A stretch of DNA of 64,000 nt, taken from NCBI GenBank assembly GCA_964487355.1, contig CAZAPS010000004.1, positions 1-64,000 on the forward strand, read 5' to 3'. This document shows, in pieces, positions 26,610 through 36,505 of the stretch (position 1 is the stretch's first letter; each line of letters starts with the position of its first letter). The notes under the pieces were generated by a model, which saw nothing but the letters and a program-made list of their open reading frames with translations, was not told the DNA's origin and did not search any database. Position numbers and translations under genes: made by a program. The stretch is from JAXGYX01 sp964487355 (GTDB lineage: Bacteria; Bacillota; Clostridia; Saccharofermentanales; Fastidiosipilaceae).

Positions 26610-28304
26610 TCAGAACCCTAAGTAATAGCAACTCTGAAAAGCAAGGCGTTTGATCGTATCCTTTTTAAAAGGTGAGCTCAAACCTGTTTTCTCCAGCAGC
26701 AACAAACAACTGTCATCCAATGTGTGCGCGCAAAATTGATCAAACTGAGTCAAAGAAAGCTCGCGATCTTCGCGCGCCTTATCCCAGACGGATAATCCGG
26801 ACACAACTGAGATGGCCTTGGATAAAGAAGAAAACGGCTCCGTGTATGTGGAAAGCAAACTGCGCCACGTGTGTAATTGTCGGGCAAGCCAGTCTTCATC
26901 CTCAGCCAAATCCGGGAAATATCGCGCCACCAAAATCAACCACTCTCTGTTCCATTCATCGACTCCCAATGTGAAGTTTTGGTGCAAATGCATTTGGAAT
27001 CGGTCGATCAACGCAAGCAGAGGCAATTCTAAAATTTGCGAACACACATGATATTGGCGCCAAGCCTCCGCGGCGTTTGGATCCTCGAACAACCCTTCCA
27101 CACCCCGGTGGCCCAAAAACTCCATGACTTTGCCCCAAATACGCAGCAAAGCGAGCGGCACATCCTGATAAAAATAAATGCCCGAGCGATCTGAGCTGAG
27201 CAGATGTCCATAAGCGCGGCCACCGATATTCAGGAAATCCGCCAATGTCGAGGGCGATAATTTGCGATTGGAAAACAAGACGGGCAGGGAAGGCTCGGTC
27301 AAACGATAACATTTGGCTCTGCGTTCCACATTTTGCCAGTCAAAAGTCTGGATATAACCGAGTTTGTCGAGGTTCAACCAGAAATCGCCGATGTCCTCAC
27401 CAAGGCTATCTTTAAATACGCGATTGATTCGCGCCGCTTCGGGAAAAGAAGCCGACAAGGATGGCGGGGGAGCGGTTGTGATCGAGGCCCGAAAAACATC
27501 GCCGGGACGGACACCCGTCGACTCTTGATCGGCCGCGCGCAGCACTGAGGCCAACGGCACGAAATAGTCTTCGATGTACTGATGCAACTGTTCGGCCTGC
27601 GCGGGAGAAAAATCCAAATAACTCAGTCTGCGGTAACCTAACTGCACGAATGAATCAAAACCCTGTTCAGTCGCAAGCTCCTGTCGAACCCGCAGCAGGT
27701 CAGCAATATCAGTGGCGAAATCCATAGGAAGATCGACCGCGGGACGCCAGTCTTGGTGAGTTTCAAGCATGCTGAGCTCGCTAATGAACTCGCCATTCGC
27801 CTGAATTTTTTTGACAAGAAAGTCCTCTTCCTCTTGTTGTTCTTCCACATAGTGGTGATGGATCGCCCGCCAATTATGAACGGTCAGCAGTGGCATTTTC
27901 CCCATCGCCTCGGCTATTTCAGGCAAAATCTTCTTATCATCCATAACGCCTTCAAACAGCAGCTGGATCAGTGATGTGATCTCTTTTCGCTCGATACGGT
28001 AACGCGCCCGCTCCGCTGTGTAAAACGGATCGGAACGATTCATTTGATAGCACACTTCAGCGATCGAGCGCGCTTGGGCGTATTCGTTATAAAGCCGGCG
28101 GACCGGCTCGATCGTCGTCAAAAAATGTTCTGGCCCACCGCGCCATTTTTGGGCGCGCACCGCCTTGGCCAAGGCCTGCTGAATCTCACTTAAATAGACA
28201 GGCTGATAAACCAAATCCTGAAATGAGCGGCAGGTGTCCCAAGCCGGCCAGTGCGGTTGATTTGGCCGGGCACGCGCATCCAATTGATCGGTCAAGAGCG
28301 TCAT
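26610..28304 (-). CDS. M3-family oligoendopeptidase homologue with degenerate zinc site (probable pseudoenzyme)
   Basis: 564 aa, the normal length for the clostridial M3 oligoendopeptidase group, and family-like along its whole length: FYTAERARYRIERKEI near residue 95, EQGFDSFVQLGYRRLSYLDFSP near 213-234, and a C-terminal helical part with LILVARYFPDL. Where active members have HExGHAFQ, this one reads NIGGRAYG (residues 359-366): both zinc-ligand His and the catalytic Glu are replaced, although spacing from the upstream Pro-Ser and the following helix is kept. The position of the third ligand is still Glu (E395 in GKVMEFLG). The frame is intact, so it is maintained but unlikely to be a zinc peptidase. 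Overlaps the argS stop (TGATG). Confidence 0.8.
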   Translation of the reverse strand: MTLLTDQLDARARPNQPHWPAWDTCRSFQDLVYQPVYLSEIQQALAKAVRAQKWRGGPEHFLTTIEPVRRLYNEYAQARSIAEVCYQMNRSDPFYTAERARYRIERKEITSLIQLLFEGVMDDKKILPEIAEAMGKMPLLTVHNWRAIHHHYVEEQQEEEDFLVKKIQANGEFISELSMLETHQDWRPAVDLPMDFATDIADLLRVRQELATEQGFDSFVQLGYRRLSYLDFSPAQAEQLHQYIEDYFVPLASVLRAADQESTGVRPGDVFRASITTAPPPSLSASFPEAARINRVFKDSLGEDIGDFWLNLDKLGYIQTFDWQNVERRAKCYRLTEPSLPVLFSNRKLSPSTLADFLNIGGRAYGHLLSSDRSGIYFYQDVPLALLRIWGKVMEFLGHRGVEGLFEDPNAAEAWRQYHVCSQILELPLLALIDRFQMHLHQNFTLGVDEWNREWLILVARYFPDLAEDEDWLARQLHTWRSLLSTYTEPFSSLSKAISVVSGLSVWDKAREDRELSLTQFDQFCAHTLDDSCLLLLEKTGLSSPFKKDTIKRLAFQSCYYLGF

Positions 28305-30046
28305 CACATTTTCTCCACGGCTTCAATGCCGAGCAGTTCCAGTCCAGCTTTCAAGATGCGACACACGCATTGGCAGACCGCCAATCGACCGCGCCGCAAT
28401 TCTTCATCCTGTTCGTTTAAAATATGCTCATTGTTATAAAACTTGTTGAATTGTCGTGCGATCAGATGGATCTGCCGCGCGATGATGTACGGCTCGTTGG
28501 TCCTGCAGGCGTCCGCCACGCTGTCCGCGAAACCATCCAGCGCGACCACGACCTGATAAACTGAGTCGCTGGCGATTCGGTGATACGCGATCGTATCGTC
28601 TTGAATCTCATCCTCCGCCCGGCGCAATATGCTGCGAGCACGCGCATAGGTATATTGCAGATAAGGCGCGGTGTCGCCTTCAAAATCAAGCACTTCTTCC
28701 CAGCGAAAGACAATATCGCGCTCACGCCCATTGCGCAAAAAGAGATAAACGACCGCACCCAGACCAACTTTCTCCGCGATCTCGTCAATCTCTTCGCTCG
28801 ACATGTCCTCACCCCTCTGAGAGGCATTTTTGGCAATGATCTCGCGGGTTTTCGCGACCGCCTCATTCAGCAGATCCTCCAGCTTGATCACATCGCCTTC
28901 TCGGGTGGATAATTTACGATCCGGGAACTTGACTGTGCCAAAGGGGACATGGACACAGCGCTCGGCACAGTCGAATCCGGCTTTGTCCAGAACAGAGAAA
29001 ACCTGCTTGAAATGCATGGTTTGAGGGATGCCGACCACATAAATATTCTTTTCGAACTGATATTCTTCTTCGCGGTACAAAACCGCCGCCAAATCACGTG
29101 AAGCGTAGATTGTCGTGCCGTCAGATTTAAGAATGATACAAGGCGGCAGATCATATTCGTCCAGACGCACAACCTGAGCTCCTTCACTTTGCTCCAACAA
29201 ATGTCGCTCGTTGAGCAAATTCACAACATCGGGAATGCGGCCACTGTAAAAACTCTCACCGTTCAAATTATCAAAACGAATGCCCAGGCGGTCATACACC
29301 CGGGAAAATTCCTCCAGGCTCAAATCACGGATGGTCTGCCAGAGCCTCATTTCATGTGGCTCACCGTTTTCCAAATTACGAAATGCCTCGCGCGCCCGAT
29401 TCTCGAGCTGACTGACGCCATCATGTTCAGCTTCCTCCCGCTTGGCCTCTTCATGAAATTTAACATAGACACGCAGCAATTCAGTGATCGGCTCATTCTT
29501 TAGCTGTTCCTCGTCGACCCACAAGTCGATGGCCACAATCAGCTTGCCAAACTGAGTGCCGTAATCACCCAGGTGATTGAACCGGACCACATCGTATCCT
29601 TGCTTCGCGTATATTCTCGCGAGAGATTCACCCAAAATCGTGGTGAACCCATGTCCAATATGGAACGGTTTGGCGATGTTTGGCGAGGAATATTCAACAA
29701 TAACCGTTTTTTGTCCGCCGACATCCGAACCACCCGGCTGATAGCGCTCGTCCAAAATCATGCCCAGGGTGTTCTTGGTTCTCACCCCCCGGTTGATTGA
29801 GAAATTCAAAAACCCACCCACAGCCTCCACGCGCTCAATGAAATCAGGAAGTGGCCGCAGTTGCTCAGCCAAATCCGCGGCGATTTGTTGAGGTGCGCGC
29901 CGCATTGTTTTCGCCAGACGAAAACAAGGGAGCGCAAAGTCCCCCATTTCCTGTTGTGCCGGCACCTCTATATAACTTTTTACTTCTTCTCGTGCAAGAT
30001 CTGTTTTCTCCGCTATAAACAACGCGATCTGTGAAACAAAGTCCAT
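28304..30046 (-). CDS. argS: Arginyl-tRNA synthetase
   Basis: 580 aa. Class I synthetase with an N-terminal Add-1 domain (residues 1-~90), HIGH motif at 129-132 (SSPNIAKPFHIGH), a degenerate KMSKS-like segment (DRKLSTREGDVI), and an ArgRS anticodon-binding helical domain from ~460 (APYLQYTYARARSILRR). GGGAG precedes the ATG. Followed directly by the M3-like gene and rdgB. Confidence 0.97.
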   Translation of the reverse strand: MDFVSQIALFIAEKTDLAREEVKSYIEVPAQQEMGDFALPCFRLAKTMRRAPQQIAADLAEQLRPLPDFIERVEAVGGFLNFSINRGVRTKNTLGMILDERYQPGGSDVGGQKTVIVEYSSPNIAKPFHIGHGFTTILGESLARIYAKQGYDVVRFNHLGDYGTQFGKLIVAIDLWVDEEQLKNEPITELLRVYVKFHEEAKREEAEHDGVSQLENRAREAFRNLENGEPHEMRLWQTIRDLSLEEFSRVYDRLGIRFDNLNGESFYSGRIPDVVNLLNERHLLEQSEGAQVVRLDEYDLPPCIILKSDGTTIYASRDLAAVLYREEEYQFEKNIYVVGIPQTMHFKQVFSVLDKAGFDCAERCVHVPFGTVKFPDRKLSTREGDVIKLEDLLNEAVAKTREIIAKNASQRGEDMSSEEIDEIAEKVGLGAVVYLFLRNGRERDIVFRWEEVLDFEGDTAPYLQYTYARARSILRRAEDEIQDDTIAYHRIASDSVYQVVVALDGFADSVADACRTNEPYIIARQIHLIARQFNKFYNNEHILNEQDEELRRGRLAVCQCVCRILKAGLELLGIEAVEKM

Positions 30047-30137
30047 ATCGATAACACTCCCTAATGCGCCACTTGCTGATCGGCCATCTCAAAGCCGCTT
30101 AGAATATAAATTAATCGTCAAAATCGTTCGCAATCAA

Positions 30138-32090
30138 TTATACATACCAGATTTGCCCGTCACAAGCGAAGCAGGCACTTTCGGCCGGGAGGCGATATGC
30201 CGAACCATTCATTCGCACCACACGCTCATCGCGACTCGCGTTGATCAGTGTGAGCGCGCTCGCCGGTTCACAGTCATCTGTTTGTGACCTCAAATCCCGA
30301 GGCAATTGACGTCGGAACACATACAGTTTTTCCTCGGCCATAATGGTACCGACAGTCCCTTCTCTAAGCACACGATATTTGCCTCGCCACATGGTTATTT
30401 TACGAAACGTCTCCAGCAAGTCCCGGTCTTCTTGCCCCCACGGATAAGTTCGACGGTTGAACGGATCGGTATAGCCTTCCATGCCGACCTCATCGCCATA
30501 ATAAATACAAGGACATCCGGGATAGGTCAACAAGAAAGCATATGCGATCTTTAACAGTCGCGAGCCTCTTTTTCTCTCATCCCCGGTCAGGACAATTCTG
30601 CTTTGTTCACGCCTTTTTGTCACGTTTCTCTTTCCGCTCACAGCGGTGATGAACCGCTCCACATCATGTGAGCTCAGTAGATTCATGTTTGACATAAAAA
30701 AAGGATCCGGATAATGTTCGCGTATGCTTTCCAGCTCATTATCCAGGCGGACAGCGTCAATCTCACCTTGCAAAAAACGCAACACCGCATTGCGGAAAGG
30801 GTAGCCCATCGCTGAATCGTGCGTAAGTCCGAACGCGAAATCGCGGAAATGACCGTAGGAAAACTTATTGCTGGCGTCCTCCCATATTTCGCCAATCAAC
30901 ACCGCATCATGCTTGTATCGCTTGACCGCCCTCTTTAAATCCCTTAGGAAGGAATCGCTGAGCTCATCCGACACATCCAACCGAAACCCCGCCGCGCCGC
31001 GATCCAGCCAGGTCCACACAACACCATCTTCCCCCAAGATATATTCTCGGTAGGATAACTCCGCGTCGTTGACCTCCGGAAGATTGTCAAAGCCCCACCA
31101 TGATTCATAGGTAATCTCACCTTCATCCGTTTCGGCCAAAGAATACCAGGAAATATAGTTGGAATTCTCCTTGCTTCTAAACGATTGATAGGCTCCGGCG
31201 CTGTTGAAACGGGCGAATCGATCAAAGTACTTGCTGTCGGCTCCGGTATGATTGAAAACACCGTCCAGAATGATTTTCATACCCAAATCCTCCGCCTTCG
31301 ACGCCAGTTCAATAAAATCCTGGTTGGTGCCCAGCATGGGATCAACATTGCGATAGTCCGCGGTGTCGTATCGGTGGTTGGTGCGCGCGGTAAAAATCGG
31401 ATTCAGGTAAATGATCTCCACATGCAGAGAGCTTAGATATTGTAGTTTTTCTATGATTCCACGCAGGGTTCCGCCATAGAAATCCAGCGCCAAGTACCCT
31501 GTCTCCGGTTTACCTATATAATCGACATCTTCGTCCCAGATGTCGTGATAGATGCGCTCAGAGACAGGCTTCGCTTCATACATGTTTTTTAATTCAAACG
31601 CTTTGTGCCTGGCGAAGCGATCCGGAAAGATTTGATAGACCACAGCTCCACGAAACCATTCAGGCGCGGAGAAATCCGGATCATACATTGTAATCTGAAA
31701 GGGGCGCACAGTCGGTTCGAACGCGGGATCGACATGAGGAGGGAGCTCCGTCATCACAGTGGATCCATCAAGATTTTCAGAGGGGACCCCATAATAGATC
31801 TGTCCGGAGCGCGATTTTACCCGGAACCAGTAATAGAACAACCCACGATCACCCGGCAACAAAAAAGATATTCGATATCGTCCACCATCGGTTCTGCGTT
31901 CAATTTGCTGCATGACTGAATAGCTCTCCTCAAACGAGAGCATGCCGAAAGCGTAACAGACCGAGACTTCCCGGATTGACTCATCGAGCGTCTCAAGCAC
32001 ATCCAGATGCAGCGTCACACGGCTGCCCGCGGGCGCGGCGCCAAATGGAGAACGATAAAGTGATGACCTTGAGTTGTGAACAATTATCAT
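30138..32090 (-). CDS. Glycoside hydrolase family 13, neopullulanase/cyclomaltodextrinase-like
   Basis: 650 aa with no signal peptide, so cytoplasmic. An N-terminal beta-rich domain (residues 1-~125, RYRISFLLPGDRGLFYYWFRV) resembles the CBM34-type domain of intracellular maltogenic amylases. The (beta/alpha)8 barrel follows: VVYQIFPDRFA, DGVFNHTG (276-283), GFRLDVSDEL with nucleophile Asp372, LIGEIWED with acid/base Glu401, and LSSHDVERF with Asp476. A C-terminal beta domain closes it. Located just downstream of glgC-glgD-glgA, beyond a terminator, so a role in glycogen or maltodextrin turnover is inferred. Confidence 0.9.
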   Translation of the reverse strand: MIIVHNSRSSLYRSPFGAAPAGSRVTLHLDVLETLDESIREVSVCYAFGMLSFEESYSVMQQIERRTDGGRYRISFLLPGDRGLFYYWFRVKSRSGQIYYGVPSENLDGSTVMTELPPHVDPAFEPTVRPFQITMYDPDFSAPEWFRGAVVYQIFPDRFARHKAFELKNMYEAKPVSERIYHDIWDEDVDYIGKPETGYLALDFYGGTLRGIIEKLQYLSSLHVEIIYLNPIFTARTNHRYDTADYRNVDPMLGTNQDFIELASKAEDLGMKIILDGVFNHTGADSKYFDRFARFNSAGAYQSFRSKENSNYISWYSLAETDEGEITYESWWGFDNLPEVNDAELSYREYILGEDGVVWTWLDRGAAGFRLDVSDELSDSFLRDLKRAVKRYKHDAVLIGEIWEDASNKFSYGHFRDFAFGLTHDSAMGYPFRNAVLRFLQGEIDAVRLDNELESIREHYPDPFFMSNMNLLSSHDVERFITAVSGKRNVTKRREQSRIVLTGDERKRGSRLLKIAYAFLLTYPGCPCIYYGDEVGMEGYTDPFNRRTYPWGQEDRDLLETFRKITMWRGKYRVLREGTVGTIMAEEKLYVFRRQLPRDLRSQTDDCEPASALTLINASRDERVVRMNGSAYRLPAESACFACDGQIWYV

Positions 32091-32161
32091 AAAACACCTG
32101 TTGCGTCATGTGTCCGCCGGACCGTACGAGCTCACTGCGGGCCTCGCCGTGTGCCACACTT

Positions 32162-32198
32162 AAAAAATGGCCGCCTGCACGACACAGGCAGCCATTTT
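32162..32198 (-). terminator. Rho-independent terminator after glgA
   Basis: On the minus strand AAAATGGCTGCCTG... pairs with CAGGCGGCCATTTTTT (8- and 5-bp stems with one bulge), ending in a T6 run, 16 bp after the glgA stop. It separates glgA from the GH13 gene. Confidence 0.88.
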
Positions 32199-32214
32199 GG
32201 ATCAAACCGAACGA

Positions 32215-33702
32215 TTAGTCTTCATTATTAAAGCAATTCGGTTGCCAATCCTGACCAAAAAGATTCCCGTAAAGAGCCAGATATTTAGCGGCCGACGAAT
32301 CCCAGCTATAGTCACCGTTCATTCCGGTCTGCACCAGACCTTCCCAGGCATCCGGGTGATGTCGGTAGATGTCGCAGGCGTATTTTGTGGTGAACAGCAA
32401 CTCATGCGCGTTGATGTTGCTGAAGGAAAAACCGTTGCCCTCGCCGGTGAATTGATTGTAGGGGAACACCGTGTCCTTGAGTCCGCCGGTTTCGCGCACA
32501 ATCGGTACCGTGCCGTATCGCATCGCGATCATCTGTGACAGTCCACAGGGCTCAAACAACGATGGCATCAAGAACATGTCAGAACCGGCATAAATCTGAT
32601 GCGCCAATTCATTGTTGTAATGAATGTTGATCGAAAGCTGCTGTGGGCGGTTGCCGGACATCTTGCGCAAGGTGCTCTCGTAGTATGGATCACCCGTGCC
32701 GAGAATAACGACCTGCATGCCGTCATACAGCATCTCATCAAGGATGCGAATCAAAAGATCGATACCTTTCTGGTCGACCAGTCGGGTGATCACACCCAGC
32801 AAGGGCGCGCCCGCGTTGACATCCAGATTTAATTTTTCCTGCAAGGCCTCTTTGCAGAGTGCTTTGTTCTTCTTGTAGTTTTTGACTGTGTATGTCTTGG
32901 CCAGGTGTTTGTCGGTGGCCGGATTGTACTCTTCCAAGTCCAAACCGTTCAAAATACCGGTCAACTTATAAGAATAGTTTCGCAGCACGCCATCCAGGCC
33001 TTCACCATAATACGCTGTCAGGATCTCTTGAGCGTAGGTCGGTGACACCGTGGTAACCGCGTCGGAATAGACTATGCCCGCCTTGAGAAAGTTCGGCACG
33101 CCGTCCTTCAGCACACCATAGGAAGTCATATACTGCGGTGAAAGATCGCAAAGGTCGGCTATGCGCTCGACACCATGAATGCCCTGATATTTCAGGTTAT
33201 GGATCGTCAACACCGTCTTCACGTTGGTGTGGTAGCCGTGCGGACGATAGTGGGCGTCAAGCAGACAAGGGATCATGCCCGCCTGCCAGTCATTGCAATG
33301 CAGAATGTCCGGCTCGAATTCCATTTCGTCTCCCATGGCCTCCAGCACCGCGCGTTGGAAGAAACAGAACCGTTCAATGTCAAAAGAATAATCCTGATAG
33401 ATCGCGTCATGCCCAAAATAATATTCATTGTCAATAAAATAATAGGTAACGCCATCTTTTTCCATATGGAACAGTCCGCTGTACATGGAACGCCAGCCAA
33501 GTTTCAGCATGGTCCAGCGTTTGAAGGTCAACTGATCCCCATGTTTTTGTTTGATTTGTCGATAAAGCGGCATGATCACACGCGCATCACAACCCGCCTT
33601 GACCATCACGCCCGGCAACACGCCGACGACGTCCGCCAGTCCGCCAACCTTCGCGAATGGCGCCACTTCAGATGAGACAAAAAGAATCTTAGGTTTGTTC
33701 AT
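32215..33702 (-). CDS. glgA: Glycogen synthase (ADP-glucose type, GT5)
   Basis: 495 aa. Adds glucose from ADP-glucose to alpha-1,4-glucan. N-terminal KILFVSSEVAPFAKVGGLADVVG (KxGGL ADP-glucose loop), DILHCNDWQAGMIP, TIHNLKYQG, and C-terminal LGVITRLVDQKGIDLL and MPSLFEPCGLSQMIAMRYGTVPIVRETGGLKDTV are all present. The ATG overlaps the glgD stop by 4 bp; a terminator follows. Confidence 0.97.
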   Translation of the reverse strand: MNKPKILFVSSEVAPFAKVGGLADVVGVLPGVMVKAGCDARVIMPLYRQIKQKHGDQLTFKRWTMLKLGWRSMYSGLFHMEKDGVTYYFIDNEYYFGHDAIYQDYSFDIERFCFFQRAVLEAMGDEMEFEPDILHCNDWQAGMIPCLLDAHYRPHGYHTNVKTVLTIHNLKYQGIHGVERIADLCDLSPQYMTSYGVLKDGVPNFLKAGIVYSDAVTTVSPTYAQEILTAYYGEGLDGVLRNYSYKLTGILNGLDLEEYNPATDKHLAKTYTVKNYKKNKALCKEALQEKLNLDVNAGAPLLGVITRLVDQKGIDLLIRILDEMLYDGMQVVILGTGDPYYESTLRKMSGNRPQQLSINIHYNNELAHQIYAGSDMFLMPSLFEPCGLSQMIAMRYGTVPIVRETGGLKDTVFPYNQFTGEGNGFSFSNINAHELLFTTKYACDIYRHHPDAWEGLVQTGMNGDYSWDSSAAKYLALYGNLFGQDWQPNCFNNED

Positions 33703-34805
33703 ACTATCGCACCCTTTCCAATGACAATGGGATAGTTCGCATTGCCTATCAATTTGGTCCCGGGACGTATAACCGCATCTTTGTCAATAATGACATTTTC
33801 CAATTCACAGCCTTCGGAAATGAAGGAGTCTTGGAAAACGATGCAGTTTATCAGTTTGGATTGACCGGACAATGTCACACCGCGGAACAACAAAGAATTC
33901 TTTGTCATGCCCATGATGGTGCAGCCGTCGGATATCAAACTGTTGTCCACAATACAACTGTCATTATAATAAGCCGGAGCTTCATCTTTGACCTTGGTGA
34001 AAATTGGATTGGAACCATAAAACAGCACTTTGCGCACAGGGTCCTCCAGCGTTCTCATCGTTTCACTGAAATAGCTTTGCAGTGAATTGATGCGCAGCGC
34101 GACACCTTTATACTCAAATCCACTCACCTTCAGATCATCGAACATATAGATCAACGTGGTGATGCCGAAGTCTCGCTGTCCTTGCGCGATCATCCCGCCC
34201 AGAATGTCGATGAACAACTCACGTCTCATGACAATAGTGTCAATCGAGGAGCGGTTGCTGACCGGTTTGTCGGGGTTTTGGTAGACACCTTTAACCCGCT
34301 TGCGACGATCCAAATCCAATATCGTGTTGGGTGTGCCAAAATCAATTCCGTCGTTATTATACATGACTGTGATATCGGACTTGCTGTCAATATGGCTTTG
34401 CAACAAATCCTCATAGGTCATATTGTAAATCGTGTGGCACGAGCTGATGATAATATATTCTTGTTTAAAGTCTCTGTAAAAATCCCAGATGCCGGCGATG
34501 TCGTCGCCACTTCCATTATACGCCTCGATACCGATATTAGGCGGCAGAATGTGCAGGCCCTGATTTTTCCGATCCAGATCCCAGGCGCTGCCGGTTCCCA
34601 AATGATCCATCAATGAGCGATATTTCATAAAAGTGGATACGCCGATTGTGTAGATACCGGTATTCACATAGTTGGAAAGGATGAAATCGATGACCCGATA
34701 GCGACCACCGAATGGGATGGCGCCGAGCGCGCGGTGCCGGGACAAATCGCCAATCGTGATCCGTCTGTCATCCGCTATAATTAAACCAATCGCATTCTTT
34801 AACAT
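33699..34805 (-). CDS. glgD: Glucose-1-phosphate adenylyltransferase, GlgD subunit
   Basis: 368 aa. GlgC-like nucleotidyltransferase plus left-handed beta-helix, but the N-terminus reads IGLIIADDRRITIGDLSRHRALGAIPFGGRYRVIDF instead of the GGxGxRL loop: typical of the non-catalytic or regulatory GlgD partner that pairs with GlgC in Firmicutes. AGGAGG lies upstream of the ATG. Between glgC (19 bp upstream) and glgA. Confidence 0.95.
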   Translation of the reverse strand: MLKNAIGLIIADDRRITIGDLSRHRALGAIPFGGRYRVIDFILSNYVNTGIYTIGVSTFMKYRSLMDHLGTGSAWDLDRKNQGLHILPPNIGIEAYNGSGDDIAGIWDFYRDFKQEYIIISSCHTIYNMTYEDLLQSHIDSKSDITVMYNNDGIDFGTPNTILDLDRRKRVKGVYQNPDKPVSNRSSIDTIVMRRELFIDILGGMIAQGQRDFGITTLIYMFDDLKVSGFEYKGVALRINSLQSYFSETMRTLEDPVRKVLFYGSNPIFTKVKDEAPAYYNDSCIVDNSLISDGCTIMGMTKNSLLFRGVTLSGQSKLINCIVFQDSFISEGCELENVIIDKDAVIRPGTKLIGNANYPIVIGKGAIV

Positions 34806-34824
34806 TTTTTCCTCCTGAACTCAA

Positions 34825-36093
34825 TTAGCGGAACAACGCACTAACGGTGGACTCGACAACGCTCTCATCGCCGAGGTCTTCTCTAAATTCAACCATGGTA
34901 TTGCCCGGGATCACAGCACCTTTTTTAATCACCAAGCCGCGATCAATGACCGAAATCTCGTCTGAGCAAAGTTTCTGATTGTAATACGGATTTTCTTTGT
35001 CCTGCTTGCCGCCGATTTTGGCGTTCTCGCCGATCACGGTGTCCATGCTGATGATCGCCTTGTTCACCACCGCGTTTTTACGAACGATGACACCCGGCAT
35101 CAGCACCGAATCCTTAACCACCGCTCCCTCTTCGACCACAACACTGTGAGACAGCACTGAATGCTCCACGGTGCCATAAATCTGGCAGCCATCGGTCATG
35201 CAGCTGTTGCGCACCACCGCGCCGCTACTGATATAGTGCGCGGGCTTGACCGGATTTCGGCTGTATACGCGCCAAGAAGGGTCTTTGAAACTGATCTCGT
35301 CCGGCTTGTCCAATATATCCATGTTCGCGTCCCAAAGACTGCGAATGGTGCCGACATCCTTCCAATATCCGGAGAAATGATAGGCGGACAAGACCATGTT
35401 CTGATTCAACATACTGGGAATGATGTCTTTGCCGAAATCGTGGCTGGAGTCCGGATTCGCCTCGTCGTCGATGAGTTCCTTGCGCAACACATCCCAGGTG
35501 AAAATATAAATTCCCATTGATGCCAGATTGCTCTTGGGTTCCGCCGGTTTCTCCTCGAACTCAACAATGTTCAGTCCGCTTTCGTCGGTGTTCATGATGC
35601 CAAAGCGGGAAGCCTCGTCCCATGGAACCTCGTACACGGCGATCGTGCAATCCGCCCCTTCGTCGATGTGCTGGCGCAGCATCGTATCGTATTTCATTTT
35701 GTAGATATGGTCTCCGCCGAGAATCAAGACGTATTTAGGAGAAAAATTATCAATGAAACGAATGTTCTGATAAACTGAGTTCGCTGTGTTCTTATACCAG
35801 TCCATTCCTTCAATTTTTTGGTACGGAGGAAGAATATACGCGCCACCGTCATTTCGGTCCAGATCCCAGGGATGACCCGTGCCAACATACGTGTTCAGGT
35901 CAAGTGGCTGGTACTGAGTAAGTACGCCAACCGTGTCAATTCCTGAATTTGCGCAATTACTCAACGGAAAATCGATTATGCGATACCGACTTCCATATGG
36001 TACCGCGGGCTTTGCAACATCGTTCGTCAAAGATCCCAGTCGCGAGCCTTGACCGCCGGCCAATATCATGGCAATCATATTTTTCTTGGACAA
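34825..36093 (-). CDS. glgC: Glucose-1-phosphate adenylyltransferase, catalytic subunit
   Basis: 422 aa. Makes ADP-glucose from ATP and glucose-1-phosphate. MIAMILAGGQGSRLGSLT, KPAVPYGSRYRIIDFPLSNC, ILGGDHIYKMKY, EFEEKPAEPKSN and YWKDVGTI are all canonical; a C-terminal hexapeptide beta-helix follows. TTG at 36093 chosen: AGGAGG is 7 nt upstream, and the protein then starts MSKKNMIAM as in relatives; the ATG at 36099 is only 1-2 nt from the AGGAGG. First gene of the glgC-glgD-glgA operon. Confidence 0.94.
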   Translation of the reverse strand: MSKKNMIAMILAGGQGSRLGSLTNDVAKPAVPYGSRYRIIDFPLSNCANSGIDTVGVLTQYQPLDLNTYVGTGHPWDLDRNDGGAYILPPYQKIEGMDWYKNTANSVYQNIRFIDNFSPKYVLILGGDHIYKMKYDTMLRQHIDEGADCTIAVYEVPWDEASRFGIMNTDESGLNIVEFEEKPAEPKSNLASMGIYIFTWDVLRKELIDDEANPDSSHDFGKDIIPSMLNQNMVLSAYHFSGYWKDVGTIRSLWDANMDILDKPDEISFKDPSWRVYSRNPVKPAHYISSGAVVRNSCMTDGCQIYGTVEHSVLSHSVVVEEGAVVKDSVLMPGVIVRKNAVVNKAIISMDTVIGENAKIGGKQDKENPYYNQKLCSDEISVIDRGLVIKKGAVIPGNTMVEFREDLGDESVVESTVSALFR

Positions 36094-36263
36094 AATCATT
36101 CCTCCTCATATTTTTGCATCAACCGTTTTCAAAATGGCAATCGCGTCAACGAGGTAATTTTGAAACTGTCGGATGCAGTTGAATCGAGATTCTGTTTGCG
36201 ACATAGGCGGATGCCCGACGCAAATTCTGATTTCCACCTTTTTCTTCCTCACCTTTTTCAGTT

Positions 36264-36269
36264 ATTATA
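36264..36269 (-). promoter_or_regulatory. Candidate -10 box of the glgC operon
   Basis: TATAAT on the minus strand, 170 bp before the glgC start; the hexamer 17 bp upstream (TACATA) is a poor -35. Confidence 0.35.
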
Positions 36270-36424
36270 CCCCAATATAATTTTTTTATGTACATTAACA
36301 ACAAAAAATATGCAAAACTCACTTTCTTTTAGGTGTTTTTCCCACAAAGATGGGCAATCTATTTGATTGTTCTTTACGTACAAACCCATTTTCAGATCGG
36401 TTTTAGATATCTTTCGACATATTT

Positions 36425-36433
36425 TGCTATAAT
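36425..36433 (+). promoter_or_regulatory. Extended -10 promoter of the ApgM-type gene
   Basis: TGCTATAAT (TGn-TATAAT) about 70 bp before the ATG at 36506; no clear -35. Confidence 0.5.
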
Positions 36434-36505
36434 TACTGACACTTGAATAACCGATCGGTTGTTCGCCTGGAGTGTGATCTCCAAATGAGTGAGCTGGAGA
36501 GATTT

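Larger units (their letters stand above)
36094..36505. other. Divergent intergenic region between glgC and the ApgM-type gene
   Basis: About 410 bp, AT-rich in the middle (36260-36330), with no convincing reading frame. It holds candidate promoters for both flanking genes (36264-36269 minus, 36425-36433 plus) and AGGAGG of glgC. No riboswitch fold was recognised. Confidence 0.6.

Noticed and set aside
30047..30137. T-box leader before argS
   Set aside because: The upstream gap is only about 90 bp and lacks a T-box sequence or terminator stem.
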